A DNA stretch of 47,169 bases from Thermodesulfovibrionales bacterium (GTDB taxonomy: Bacteria; Nitrospirota; Thermodesulfovibrionia; Thermodesulfovibrionales; Dissulfurispiraceae): assembly GCA_030017995.1 (NCBI GenBank), contig JASEGS010000012.1, positions 1 to 47,169 on the forward strand, given 5' to 3'. The translations under genes and the position numbers were made by a program. The notes under the pieces are model-generated. The model made no database searches. It saw only the letters and a program-made list of their open reading frames with translations, and had not been told where the DNA came from. The first letter of the stretch is position 1, and each line of letters begins with the position of its first letter. Positions 18,822-26,424 of this stretch are shown in pieces.

Positions 18822-19594
18822 TGCCCCTCCTTCATTTCTTTTATTGACTCTATTGGCAGCAAAATATATTCATCTCCTTCTTGTTCAACTTTGAAACCAA
18901 ACGCATTTATAGTATTCACCATCGGTCTTCCCAATATCAAATCCATTGCGTTCTCAGAGATATTGAACTTCTCCTTAAGAAATGGTCTGGCATATGTATC
19001 ATACTGAAGCATATCCATAATGTCTTCAACTGCATTTTCATCTCCCTGTGACAGTCTTTCAAGGGCATCAGAAAGCCTTTTGTATGAACACTTCTCCTCG
19101 TGCCTGTTTATTATATCCATCATCACGTCAATAGAACCAAACAGGTCTTTTCTGCTTAACCTCTCATTTTCAAGTCCTGTCAGAATATCCTGCCCGGCAG
19201 TGTCAGATTCCCAGCATTTATAAGCCCTGCATTGAACAGGCCTGTTTTCATAAATCATGCACTCGCCCTCGCCTTTGTAAAAGATACATTCTCTTCTGTC
19301 GTTTTTCTCTCTGACCTTTATAAGTTCTATAAATGATTCAAATGCTTCGCTGTTATCGGAGGAACTAAGCAACTCGCCTTCTCTTATGGTATATGTATTC
19401 TCATGGGAAAGCATGTCGGATCTGAACAGGGATAAATCCTCCTTTAATAATACAGGACTGCCGCCTGTGCAGCAGTTGCCACATCTTATGCACCCCATCC
19501 TTTTTTTAAGCCTCATCCTCTGTGGTCTGTCATTGCTCTCATAGCCCTGCGGCGTCAGGATTTCATGTTTGCCCTTTTGAGCGTTATTTTTCAT
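18818..19594 (-). CDS. YkgJ-type cysteine cluster protein
   Basis: The motif [11 protein letters not shown] near residue 35 followed by [27 protein letters not shown] (about residues 98-124) is the CxxCxxCC.. cluster of the YkgJ/zinc-or-iron-chelating family. Its role is unproven, possibly Fe-S or metal binding. The start overlaps the CCG protein gene by 11 nt and the stop overlaps fsa by 4 nt, so coupling is tight. An internal ATG giving [13 protein letters not shown] is an alternative start. Confidence 0.85.
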   Translation of the reverse strand: MKNNAQKGKHEILTPQGYESNDRPQRMRLKKRMGCIRCGNCCTGGSPVLLKEDLSLFRSDMLSHENTYTIREGELLSSSDNSEAFESFIELIKVREKNDRRECIFYKGEGECMIYENRPVQCRAYKCWESDTAGQDILTGLENERLSRKDLFGSIDVMMDIINRHEEKCSYKRLSDALERLSQGDENAVEDIMDMLQYDTYARPFLKEKFNISENAMDLILGRPMVNTINAFGFKVEQEGDEYILLPIESIKEMKEGQ

Positions 19595-20861
19595 TTTCTT
19601 CTTCCTTTAATGCTTTTTCTATTATCTCTATTATATGTTTTACAGGCTTATTTTTGAGTCTGCTCCTTAACTGGATAATGCAGTTAGGACACGATGTGAC
19701 GATTGTGTCTGCATTTTTATATGCCTTTATACGATCATCGAGGATGCTCTCAGATAGTTCTTTATATAATAACCTGAATGTGCCTCCAAATCCACAGCAT
19801 CCTTTGTCAGAATCAATTATGTTCGTTCCTAAAGATTTTAATATATTCCTCGGTTCTGAGCTTACATTCAGATTGTATATGGAATGACAAGGGTCGTGGT
19901 AAATAACAGAGCCCAGATGACAGATGTCAGATGCCAGATTTTTATTATCTATCTTCTGTCTTTTGTGTTCTGCCTGCTGAATCTTATCCATGAAGAATTG
20001 TGGCACTTCCATAGCATTGTCTATACCGCTGCCTACAAGCCTTATGTATTCATTTTTTATAAAGTGAATACAAGTGGGACAAAGACCTACTACTGCCTCG
20101 ACATTGAGGTCTTTAAAAATTTTTAGGTTTTTTTCAGCCAGTTGAGCTGCGTCTCTTTCAAGGCCAAGTCCCAGTAATGGAGCGCCGCAGCATGCCTCGC
20201 CTTGCGGAAGAATGACATCATAGTTGAGGGCTGTCAAACTTTTTATCAATGATCTTCCGGCTTCAGGATAAAGAAAATTAACGGAGCACCCCGCAAACAC
20301 AGCTATCCTTCCCCTTGGTTTGGACACTCTGAATATTGACACTGAGTCGCGCAGCGGGGAATCCGGCAGGACAATATCGAGATCCTTGAATATCTTAAAT
20401 GGCAGGATATTTTGGACAGGCAACAGGTTGTTTATGCCTTCCAAAAATTTTATAAGACTAAATCCGGCATTCGTCCTTTTCAATCCAAAGCCAAGCAATG
20501 AAGTTAAAAGCCTTCTCTTTTTGTTATATTTTGCGATTTTTTTTCTGCATCCATAGATTGCATCTGTTATATTAATCCCGAGTGGACACAAACTGTTGCA
20601 CGCACCGCATAATATGCAGCTATATAACCTTTTATCCAGCGCTTCAGATGGTTCAATATCTCCGTCGTTAAACTTATTTAAAAGAACAACTCTGCCTCGA
20701 GCGCTCATTCCCTCTGTTACATCATGCATATATGTGGGACACAGCGCCTTACAACTGCCGCACCTTACGCAAGCTTCAGAAGATAGAGAACGGGGAACAG
20801 AGGACAGACTATCCTTTTTATTATCCTGGATTTTAATTTCTGACTTCTGTTCCCTATTCAT
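19584..20861 (-). CDS. CCG-domain iron-sulfur oxidoreductase subunit (GlcF/HdrD-like)
   Basis: Two N-terminal [4Fe-4S] motifs (CVRCGSCKALCP and CILCGACNSLCP) and two CCG domains (AGCSVNFLYPEAG..GEACCGAPLLG and YHDPCHSIYNL..GCCGFGGTF) make this a heterodisulfide-reductase-D or glycolate-oxidase-GlcF-like electron carrier. A FAD partner is not adjacent. I start at ATG 20861 (MNREQKSEIK), which overlaps larE by 8 nt; a longer frame begins at 20915. Two in-frame inserts of repeat origin are visible, one at the N-terminus (20776-20857) and one before the second CCG domain (19906-19980, residues KRQKIDNKNLASDICHLG). Confidence 0.87.
   Translation of the reverse strand: MNREQKSEIKIQDNKKDSLSSVPRSLSSEACVRCGSCKALCPTYMHDVTEGMSARGRVVLLNKFNDGDIEPSEALDKRLYSCILCGACNSLCPLGINITDAIYGCRKKIAKYNKKRRLLTSLLGFGLKRTNAGFSLIKFLEGINNLLPVQNILPFKIFKDLDIVLPDSPLRDSVSIFRVSKPRGRIAVFAGCSVNFLYPEAGRSLIKSLTALNYDVILPQGEACCGAPLLGLGLERDAAQLAEKNLKIFKDLNVEAVVGLCPTCIHFIKNEYIRLVGSGIDNAMEVPQFFMDKIQQAEHKRQKIDNKNLASDICHLGSVIYHDPCHSIYNLNVSSEPRNILKSLGTNIIDSDKGCCGFGGTFRLLYKELSESILDDRIKAYKNADTIVTSCPNCIIQLRSRLKNKPVKHIIEIIEKALKEEENEK
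19906..19980 (-). repeat. intragenic minirepeat in the CCG-domain gene
   Basis: CAGATGACAGATGTCAGATG followed by CTTCTGTCTTTTGTGTTCTG on the plus strand. It encodes HKRQKIDNKNLASDICHLG between two family blocks. Confidence 0.7.
20776..20857 (-). repeat. AG/CT-rich minirepeat at the start of the CCG-domain gene
   Basis: GAACGGGGAACAGAGGACAG and then TTCTGACTTCTGTTCCC on the plus strand. It encodes the N-terminal NREQKSEIKIQDNKKDS region. A related short piece (CAGAGCAGAAGAGCAGAAC) lies at 21648-21666, just beyond the larE start. Confidence 0.65.
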
Positions 20862-21642
20862 TGAGGCTACCACTTCTGAATCCTTCCAGATCAAGAATGA
20901 TATATTTAAATCCAAATTTTTTAAGCTTATCCTTCACAGCGTCTCTCAATTCTTTATTAAACAACCTGTCAATCTCGTCAGTCTTCACCTCTATCCTCGC
21001 TGTATCATTATGGCTTCTTACTCTTAATTCACTGAAACCAAGGCTTTTCAAAAACTCCTCTGATAGTTCAACCCTCTTAAGCGCCTCCTTTGTAATCTTC
21101 TCGCCATAAGGAAATCTTGAAGAAAGACACGGGGACGCTGGCTTTGACCATGTCGGCAAATCCCTGTCTTTTGATAACTCCCTTATTTCGATCTTCGAAA
21201 GCCCTGCTTCTACAAGAGGACTCCTTACACCATACTTCTCCGCCGCCTGTCTTCCCGGTCTCCAGTCTGCAAGGTCATCAGCATTGCTTCCGTCAATTAC
21301 GAAACTATAGCCTTCTGTATCAGCTATGCCACAAAGTTTTGAGAAAAGCTCATCCTTGCAATAAAAGCACCTGTTCATAGTATTTTTGACAAAATCCGGA
21401 TTATCCAATTCACAGGTTGTAATTACCCGATGCTTTATACCAATAAGTCTTGCCATATCCGTGGCAAAATGCAGTTCATTAGCTGGCATAGTTTCTGAAC
21501 AAGCAGTGACAGCAAGGCAATGTATCCCTGATTCTTTTACAGCCTTTAAAAGAAAAGTGCTGTCCACACCGCCTGAAAAGGCAAGCACAACAGATTGCAT
21601 GTCTTTAAGAATGGATAAGAGTTTTTGGAACTTTTCAGTCAT
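20854..21642 (-). CDS. larE: ATP-dependent sacrificial sulfur transferase LarE
   Basis: LarE adenylates and sulfurises the pyridinium cofactor precursor of lactate racemase. The PP-loop AFSGGVDSTFLLKAV is at residues 22-36, followed by TACSETMPANE, RCFYCKDELFS and DGSNADDLADWRPGR, and PWSKPASPCLSSRFPYG. The cysteine in the PASPC.. motif corresponds to the sulfur-donating Cys of LarE enzymes. At 262 aa it is normal. larA, larB and larC are not in the window, so the target pyridinium cofactor enzyme is unknown. Its stop overlaps the CCG protein start. Confidence 0.9.
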   Translation of the reverse strand: MTEKFQKLLSILKDMQSVVLAFSGGVDSTFLLKAVKESGIHCLAVTACSETMPANELHFATDMARLIGIKHRVITTCELDNPDFVKNTMNRCFYCKDELFSKLCGIADTEGYSFVIDGSNADDLADWRPGRQAAEKYGVRSPLVEAGLSKIEIRELSKDRDLPTWSKPASPCLSSRFPYGEKITKEALKRVELSEEFLKSLGFSELRVRSHNDTARIEVKTDEIDRLFNKELRDAVKDKLKKFGFKYIILDLEGFRSGSLNE

Positions 21643-21691
21643 AATCAGAGCAGAAGAGCAGAACTAATAAATTATTGCTGAGCTATTGCTC

Positions 21692-23194
21692 TCACAATAC
21701 CGTAATCTCATAATTTTCCTGATGTATATTGCTGTCTTCTTTGACAATGACTTTAATGCCAAAGGTATTTTCAATCTCTTCCATGCCTTGTCTTTCCTCA
21801 TCTGATAAGAGATCCGCCACTGACGGGCTGGCCTTTATTATGGCGGTTGCATTACGGGACAGGTTCATCTTTTTAACCTTCCTGAATATCTCATAAGCCA
21901 CTGTCCTCGCTGACTTAACAAATCCCTTGCCTTCGCAATATGGACATTGTTCACACAACACGCGTCCCAGACTTTCCCTGATCCGCTTTCTCGTCATCTG
22001 TATTATGCCGAGCTCAGAGAGATTATAAATGGTATTTTTTGCCCTGTCTTTTTTCATTGCTTCGACAAAGGCAGTAAAGACCTTTTCTCTATTTTCCAGC
22101 TTCTCCATATCTATAAAATCTATTATTATAATTCCCCCAAGGTTTCTGAGCCTTATTTGGTAAGCTATTTCCTTAACAGCTTCAAGATTCGTTTTTAATA
22201 TGGTATCCTCGAGGCTCTCTTTACCCACAAACTTGCCTGTATTTACATCTATAACAGTCATAGCCTCTGTTTGATCAATGACTATATATCCTCCTGATTT
22301 AAGCCATACACGCCTGCCCAAAGCCCTCGATATATCGAGTTCTATGCCGAACGCATCAAATATTGGCTCTCTGCCTTCATACAATTCAATCTTGTCAATA
22401 AGCCTCGGAAAATATGTCCTTGCAAATTCTCTTACTCTTTCAGCCTCTTCAAAAGAATCTATAACCAGCCTTTCCACATCATGGCTCATAAAATCCCTCA
22501 CGCTCCGGAAGATTAAATCAAAATCGCTGTAAAGGAGCGCTGGAGCAGACATCTTTTCTTTCTTCTTCTGAAGGTTTTCCCATAGCAGAAGAAGGAATTC
22601 CATATCGCGTCTCATTTCGTCCTGTGTGGCGTCTTCACTTGCTGTCCTCATGATAAGCCCAAAACCCTTTGGCTTTATTTCAGAGGCAATGGCTTTTAGT
22701 CTTTCCCGACTTTCTTCATTTTCAATTCTGCGTGAAATGCCAATATGTTCAACATTAGGCATAAGGACAACATACATTCCAGGCAATGTTATATATGAGG
22801 TAACCCTCGCACCCTTTGTGCCAATAGGATCTTTTGATACCTGAACGAGGAGTTCCTGCCCTTCCTGTATGAGTTCTTCAATTGACATTCTCCCTTCGTT
22901 TGTTTTGGCATACAATTCGAGTGTTTCCGATTCATTCTCTAAGAAAGCAGCATAATATTCCTCTATCTCTGTCATTATGTCAGCAACATATAGAAAGGCG
23001 GCTTTTTCAAGACCTGTATCCACAAATGCGGACTGCATACCTGGAAGAATCTTTATTATCTTACCCTTATAGATATTGCCGACAAGGCTTGCGTCTTTTT
23101 TCCTTTCGATATAGAGTTCAACAACCTGTCCGCCTTCAAGAAGGGCAACCCTGCTTTCATCCTTTGCGGCATTAACTACGATCTCTGTTGTCAT
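21692..23194 (-). CDS. rng: ribonuclease G (Rng/CafA family)
   Basis: An RNase E/G family endoribonuclease for rRNA maturation and mRNA decay. The S1 domain is at about residues 35-120 (GNIYKGKIIKILPGMQSAFVD), the catalytic core has VIDVNTGKFVGKE and IIIIDFIDM with the two acidic metal ligands, and the Zn-link is CEQCPYCEGKG (about residue 417). At 500 aa it is RNase G sized, without an RNase E degradosome tail. The start overlaps the radical SAM gene by 4 nt (ATGA), a pairing found in many anaerobes. Confidence 0.94.
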   Translation of the reverse strand: MTTEIVVNAAKDESRVALLEGGQVVELYIERKKDASLVGNIYKGKIIKILPGMQSAFVDTGLEKAAFLYVADIMTEIEEYYAAFLENESETLELYAKTNEGRMSIEELIQEGQELLVQVSKDPIGTKGARVTSYITLPGMYVVLMPNVEHIGISRRIENEESRERLKAIASEIKPKGFGLIMRTASEDATQDEMRRDMEFLLLLWENLQKKKEKMSAPALLYSDFDLIFRSVRDFMSHDVERLVIDSFEEAERVREFARTYFPRLIDKIELYEGREPIFDAFGIELDISRALGRRVWLKSGGYIVIDQTEAMTVIDVNTGKFVGKESLEDTILKTNLEAVKEIAYQIRLRNLGGIIIIDFIDMEKLENREKVFTAFVEAMKKDRAKNTIYNLSELGIIQMTRKRIRESLGRVLCEQCPYCEGKGFVKSARTVAYEIFRKVKKMNLSRNATAIIKASPSVADLLSDEERQGMEEIENTFGIKVIVKEDSNIHQENYEITVL

Positions 23195-25725
23195 AGCGGC
23201 TCCATCCAGTCATTGGTTTTATCTCTCTGGCCGAAAAGGCCTGTTCTGATAATATTTAGCTTTGTTGAATCTACCCCTGTTATAGCCTCTACAGCCTCTC
23301 TGATCCTGACCTTCAGGTGCTCATTGTCCTTGAGTGTCAACCTGATCCTGTGGGCATGGGTAGATTCCTGAACATCTATTGATTCAATGCACGGCGATAT
23401 ATCAACATCTCTGCCGTCCCTTTTGACAATGATTTCAGACCCCGGAGCACCGAGCCTGAAGCAGAGACCGTCATTATCTGTCTTCTGTGTTCTGTCTTCT
23501 GCCTTCTGCGTAATTATATATTCATATCTCTTTATAAAACTGTTCAACGACGGCTCGTTCATCGGTATTATTGCCATTTTATTTATCTTTATCCCCTCCG
23601 GCAGAGTATCGTTTAATTCCTTCATATAAAATTCTATATCAAAAGGACTAAAAACCTCCATATCAAAATATTCCTTCTCACCTGCGACGCCGACATTAAG
23701 CGAAGGGCAGAAAGATATCTTGGGCGAAGGATGAAATCCCTTTGTAAAGTCAAAAGGTATTTTTGCTCTCCTTAACCCCCTGAGTATTGCCGTTACAAGC
23801 TCAAGGTGGGAGAGATATTGAAGAGGACCCGTCTTTGAAAACTGAACACGAACCCTTACGAGTTCTGGGTTTTGAATTTTCAGTTTTGAGTTAGAGTTTT
23901 CTTCTTTTGTGATTCCAATATCTAAACTCTGAATCCCTAATTCTGGACTGCATTTTAACCCACACGCCGTGCATATCTTTTTGCAGTCCTGAGTAATTGA
24001 TGCGGAAACAGCACGTTCATATTCTTTAACAAGAAATTCCTTTTTAATGCCTGTATCTATAAAATCCCACGGCAGCTTTTCATCAAGATTATAAGCCTTG
24101 CCCGCATATAACCTACCGTCTATTCCTGCCTTATCCATAGCATAAAGCCATTTCTGAAAATCAAAAAAATCTGACCACCCGTCGAGCTTGCACCCGGCTT
24201 TCCATGCCACCTCAATAAGATCTGAAAGTCTCTCGTCTCCCCGCGAGAATATCGCCTCAAGAAAGCTCATCCTCTCATCGTGTCCTTTATACTTAATCTT
24301 TTTATTCCCAAGCACCTCCCTGAGATGCTTTTGCTTTCTTTTTATCTCCTCGAGACATATCTGTCCGCACCACTGAAATGGCGTATGAGGCTTGGGAACA
24401 AAAGGGGAGACTGTAACAGCCATATTCACAAACCTCTTGGTGTTCTTCTTGGCAACCCTTATTGCCTTTAAAGCCATATCTTCTATCGCTTCAATATCCT
24501 CGTCTCTCTCGGTGGGAAGCCCTACCATAAAATACATCTTCAGATTAAGCCAGCCTTCTGCAAAAAGGGCATTCAATGCCTTTTCATAATCTTCTTCGCT
24601 GAAATCCTTATTTATCACACTCCTCAATCTTTCTGTCGCAGCCTCTGGCGCCATAGTAAAACCTGTTTTCCTGACAGACTTTATCTCCCTAAGGACATCC
24701 TGATTTACTGCAGCTACTCTTAAAGACGGAAGAGAAAGGGCTATTTTTGATTCTCCAAACCTTTTATTAAATTCTTTGACAACAGGAAGCAGGTGTGTAT
24801 AATCGCCTGCGCTCAGGGATGTCAGAGACACCTCATCATATCCTGTATTTTTTAGGGACTCCTCAGCAATTCTTAAAACTGTTCCCGGGCTTCTTTCTCT
24901 CGCTGGTCTATAAATCATCCCTGCCTGACAGAACCTGCAGCCCATAGAGCATCCCCTCGAAACCTCTATATTTACTCTGTCATGGACAATGGAGGCATAT
25001 GGCACAAGAGGCTTTAAAGGATATGGGGCATCATCAAGGCTTTTAATAAACCTCCTTTTAATCTTTTGTGAATCAATAAGTGAGTGAAAGAGTGAACGAG
25101 GAGTATGAATACAAGGGACATAAAATCCTTCAAGCTTCGATACCTCTTTTAAAAGCGACTCTTTTCTTCCATCCCCTGAGATTTTCCAGACTCTCACCAG
25201 GTCAAGTAATTCAATGATTGCATACTCTCCGTCACCAATCAGAAAAATATCTATAAATGGGGACATCGGCAAAGGATTAACTGCACATGGACCACCTGCT
25301 ATCACAAGAGGGTATTCAGAATCAATTCTATTTTCCGAACGAACAGGGATGCCGCCGAGATCAAGTATGTTCAAAACTGTTGTATAGGAGAGTTCATACT
25401 GGAGGCTGAATCCCACAATATCAAAATCTTTAAGGGATTTTTTTGTCTCAAGAGATGAGAGGCGGATGCTGTTGCTTCTCATATATTGTTCAAAATCAAT
25501 CCATGGGGCAAAGACCCTTTCAGCAGAAGCATACGGCAAATTATTTATTATGTCATAGAGTATCTTCAATCCCAGATGCGACATGCCTACTTCATACACA
25601 TCCGGAAAAGATAAAGCGACACTAATTGTTGTCCCGGCAGGCTTTTCAGCATAAGCCTTCCGGGAAATACAATTAATCTCGCTGTTTATATAACGGCTTG
25701 GCCTTTGGAAGGAAGACAGGATCAC
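23191..25725 (-). CDS. TIGR03960-family radical SAM protein fused to a DUF2344 (TIGR03936) domain
   Basis: The N-terminal part is a B12-binding-like domain (GMSHLGLKILYDIIN.. and IVIAGGPCAVNPLP), then the radical SAM core with CSMGCRFCQAGM near residue 255. The C-terminal about 220 residues (VRVQFSKTGPLQYLSHLEL..) are DUF2344. The product is thought to act on RNA or ribosome biogenesis because it pairs with RNase G, but its reaction is unknown. At 844 aa it is the fused form. Two repeat-type inserts interrupt linkers: one near 23868-23940 before DUF2344 and one at 23476-23511 (QKAEDRTQK). A Cys cluster (CKKICTACGLKC) precedes DUF2344. Confidence 0.9.
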   Translation of the reverse strand: MILSSFQRPSRYINSEINCISRKAYAEKPAGTTISVALSFPDVYEVGMSHLGLKILYDIINNLPYASAERVFAPWIDFEQYMRSNSIRLSSLETKKSLKDFDIVGFSLQYELSYTTVLNILDLGGIPVRSENRIDSEYPLVIAGGPCAVNPLPMSPFIDIFLIGDGEYAIIELLDLVRVWKISGDGRKESLLKEVSKLEGFYVPCIHTPRSLFHSLIDSQKIKRRFIKSLDDAPYPLKPLVPYASIVHDRVNIEVSRGCSMGCRFCQAGMIYRPARERSPGTVLRIAEESLKNTGYDEVSLTSLSAGDYTHLLPVVKEFNKRFGESKIALSLPSLRVAAVNQDVLREIKSVRKTGFTMAPEAATERLRSVINKDFSEEDYEKALNALFAEGWLNLKMYFMVGLPTERDEDIEAIEDMALKAIRVAKKNTKRFVNMAVTVSPFVPKPHTPFQWCGQICLEEIKRKQKHLREVLGNKKIKYKGHDERMSFLEAIFSRGDERLSDLIEVAWKAGCKLDGWSDFFDFQKWLYAMDKAGIDGRLYAGKAYNLDEKLPWDFIDTGIKKEFLVKEYERAVSASITQDCKKICTACGLKCSPELGIQSLDIGITKEENSNSKLKIQNPELVRVRVQFSKTGPLQYLSHLELVTAILRGLRRAKIPFDFTKGFHPSPKISFCPSLNVGVAGEKEYFDMEVFSPFDIEFYMKELNDTLPEGIKINKMAIIPMNEPSLNSFIKRYEYIITQKAEDRTQKTDNDGLCFRLGAPGSEIIVKRDGRDVDISPCIESIDVQESTHAHRIRLTLKDNEHLKVRIREAVEAITGVDSTKLNIIRTGLFGQRDKTNDWMEPL
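23476..23511 (-). repeat. intragenic CT-rich minirepeat in the radical SAM gene
   Basis: Plus strand TCTGTCTTCTGTGTTCTGTC.. followed by CTTCTGCCTTCTG. In frame on the minus strand it encodes QKAEDRTQKTD between two DUF2344 segments. Confidence 0.8.
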
Positions 25726-25848
25726 TCTTTAGAATAACATATCAACAAGAGGATTGAGCAAGGAGTCGGGATAAAATACCTCGCTACCCTTTGCGTATAA
25801 TGCCTGCCAGATACAATCTATAAATTATTTATTCTTAAAATTACCTTC

Positions 25849-26079
25849 TTATTTTTTAGCAGTTGTCTTTTTAGCTACAGTCTTTGTCGCTTTCTTTGTT
25901 GTTTTCTTTGCTACAGTTTTCTTTGCAGCGGTTTTTGCTGCAGCTTTTTTAGCAGGCGCTTTCGCTGCTGCTTTTTTCGGCGCTGCTTTCTTTGCTGTTG
26001 CTTTCTTTGCTGTTGCTTTCTTTGCTGTTGCCTTTTTCGCTGCTGCTTTTTTCGGTGCTGCTTTCTTTGCTGTTGCCAT
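25849..26079 (-). CDS. histone H1-like Ala/Lys/Pro repeat protein
   Basis: 76 residues made almost only of A, K, P, T and V in AAKKA/TAKKA/APKKA repeats, like the C-terminal tails of eukaryotic H1 and bacterial Hc1/AlgP-like nucleoid proteins. It should bind DNA or RNA non-specifically. It has a good ribosome binding site (AGGAGG) and its own promoter at 26111-26139. The DNA itself is a tandem repeat of near-identical 12-15 bp units and so prone to expansion or contraction. Confidence 0.85.
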   Translation of the reverse strand: MATAKKAAPKKAAAKKATAKKATAKKATAKKAAPKKAAAKAPAKKAAAKTAAKKTVAKKTTKKATKTVAKKTTAKK

Positions 26080-26110
26080 TTTATTCCTCCTGAATTTTTT
26101 TATTATTTAA

Positions 26111-26139
26111 ATGATACACATTAAGATCAAAAAGTTCAA
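26111..26139 (-). promoter_or_regulatory. promoter of the histone-like gene
   Basis: Minus-strand TTGAAC (26139-26134), exactly 17 bp, then TATCAT (26116-26111), 32 bp before the ATG. Confidence 0.65.
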
Positions 26140-26289
26140 GAAAAAAATCAGCAACTGCGAAAAAATATTTTCCATGCTCTTTGCAAAATGTTGCCGGCTC
26201 GTGATTTGAATTAATATGCTCGTTCTGTGTGAAAAAATTTTATGCAGATATATTGCCTTATTAACTGCGAATTAAGTAAAATCACTCAT

Positions 26290-26387
26290 GGGAGTGCATA
26301 GGGTTCTGGTGTCCCTCCCGGACTTCAAATCCGGTGTTGCCGCCCAAAAGGCGGCAGGGTGGGTTCGATTCCCACACGCTCCCGCCA
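26290..26387 (+). tRNA. selC: tRNA-Sec (UCA), selC
   Basis: The 98-nt gene has the marks of a bacterial selenocysteine tRNA. The anticodon arm is CCGGA CTTCAAA TCCGG, giving anticodon UCA; an extra-long variable arm is formed by TGCCGCC/GGCGGCA around CAAAA. The T-arm is GTGGG TTCGATT CCCAC, and the long acceptor GGGAGTG pairs with CGCTCCC (one G-U), with a C-A apposition at an eighth pair. Discriminator G and an encoded CCA complete it. It reads UGA when a SECIS is present. selA, selB and selD are not in this window. It lies on the plus strand between the minus-strand mutS2 and histone-like genes. Confidence 0.96.
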
Positions 26388-26424
26388 CAAAGATACAGAG
26401 ATACTGGATTCCTGATAATATAAA

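Noticed and set aside
25849-26079. CRISPR or direct-repeat array
   Set aside because: Repeats are 12-15 bp units that encode AAKK protein repeats; there are no unique spacers. No CRISPR array is visible in the window.
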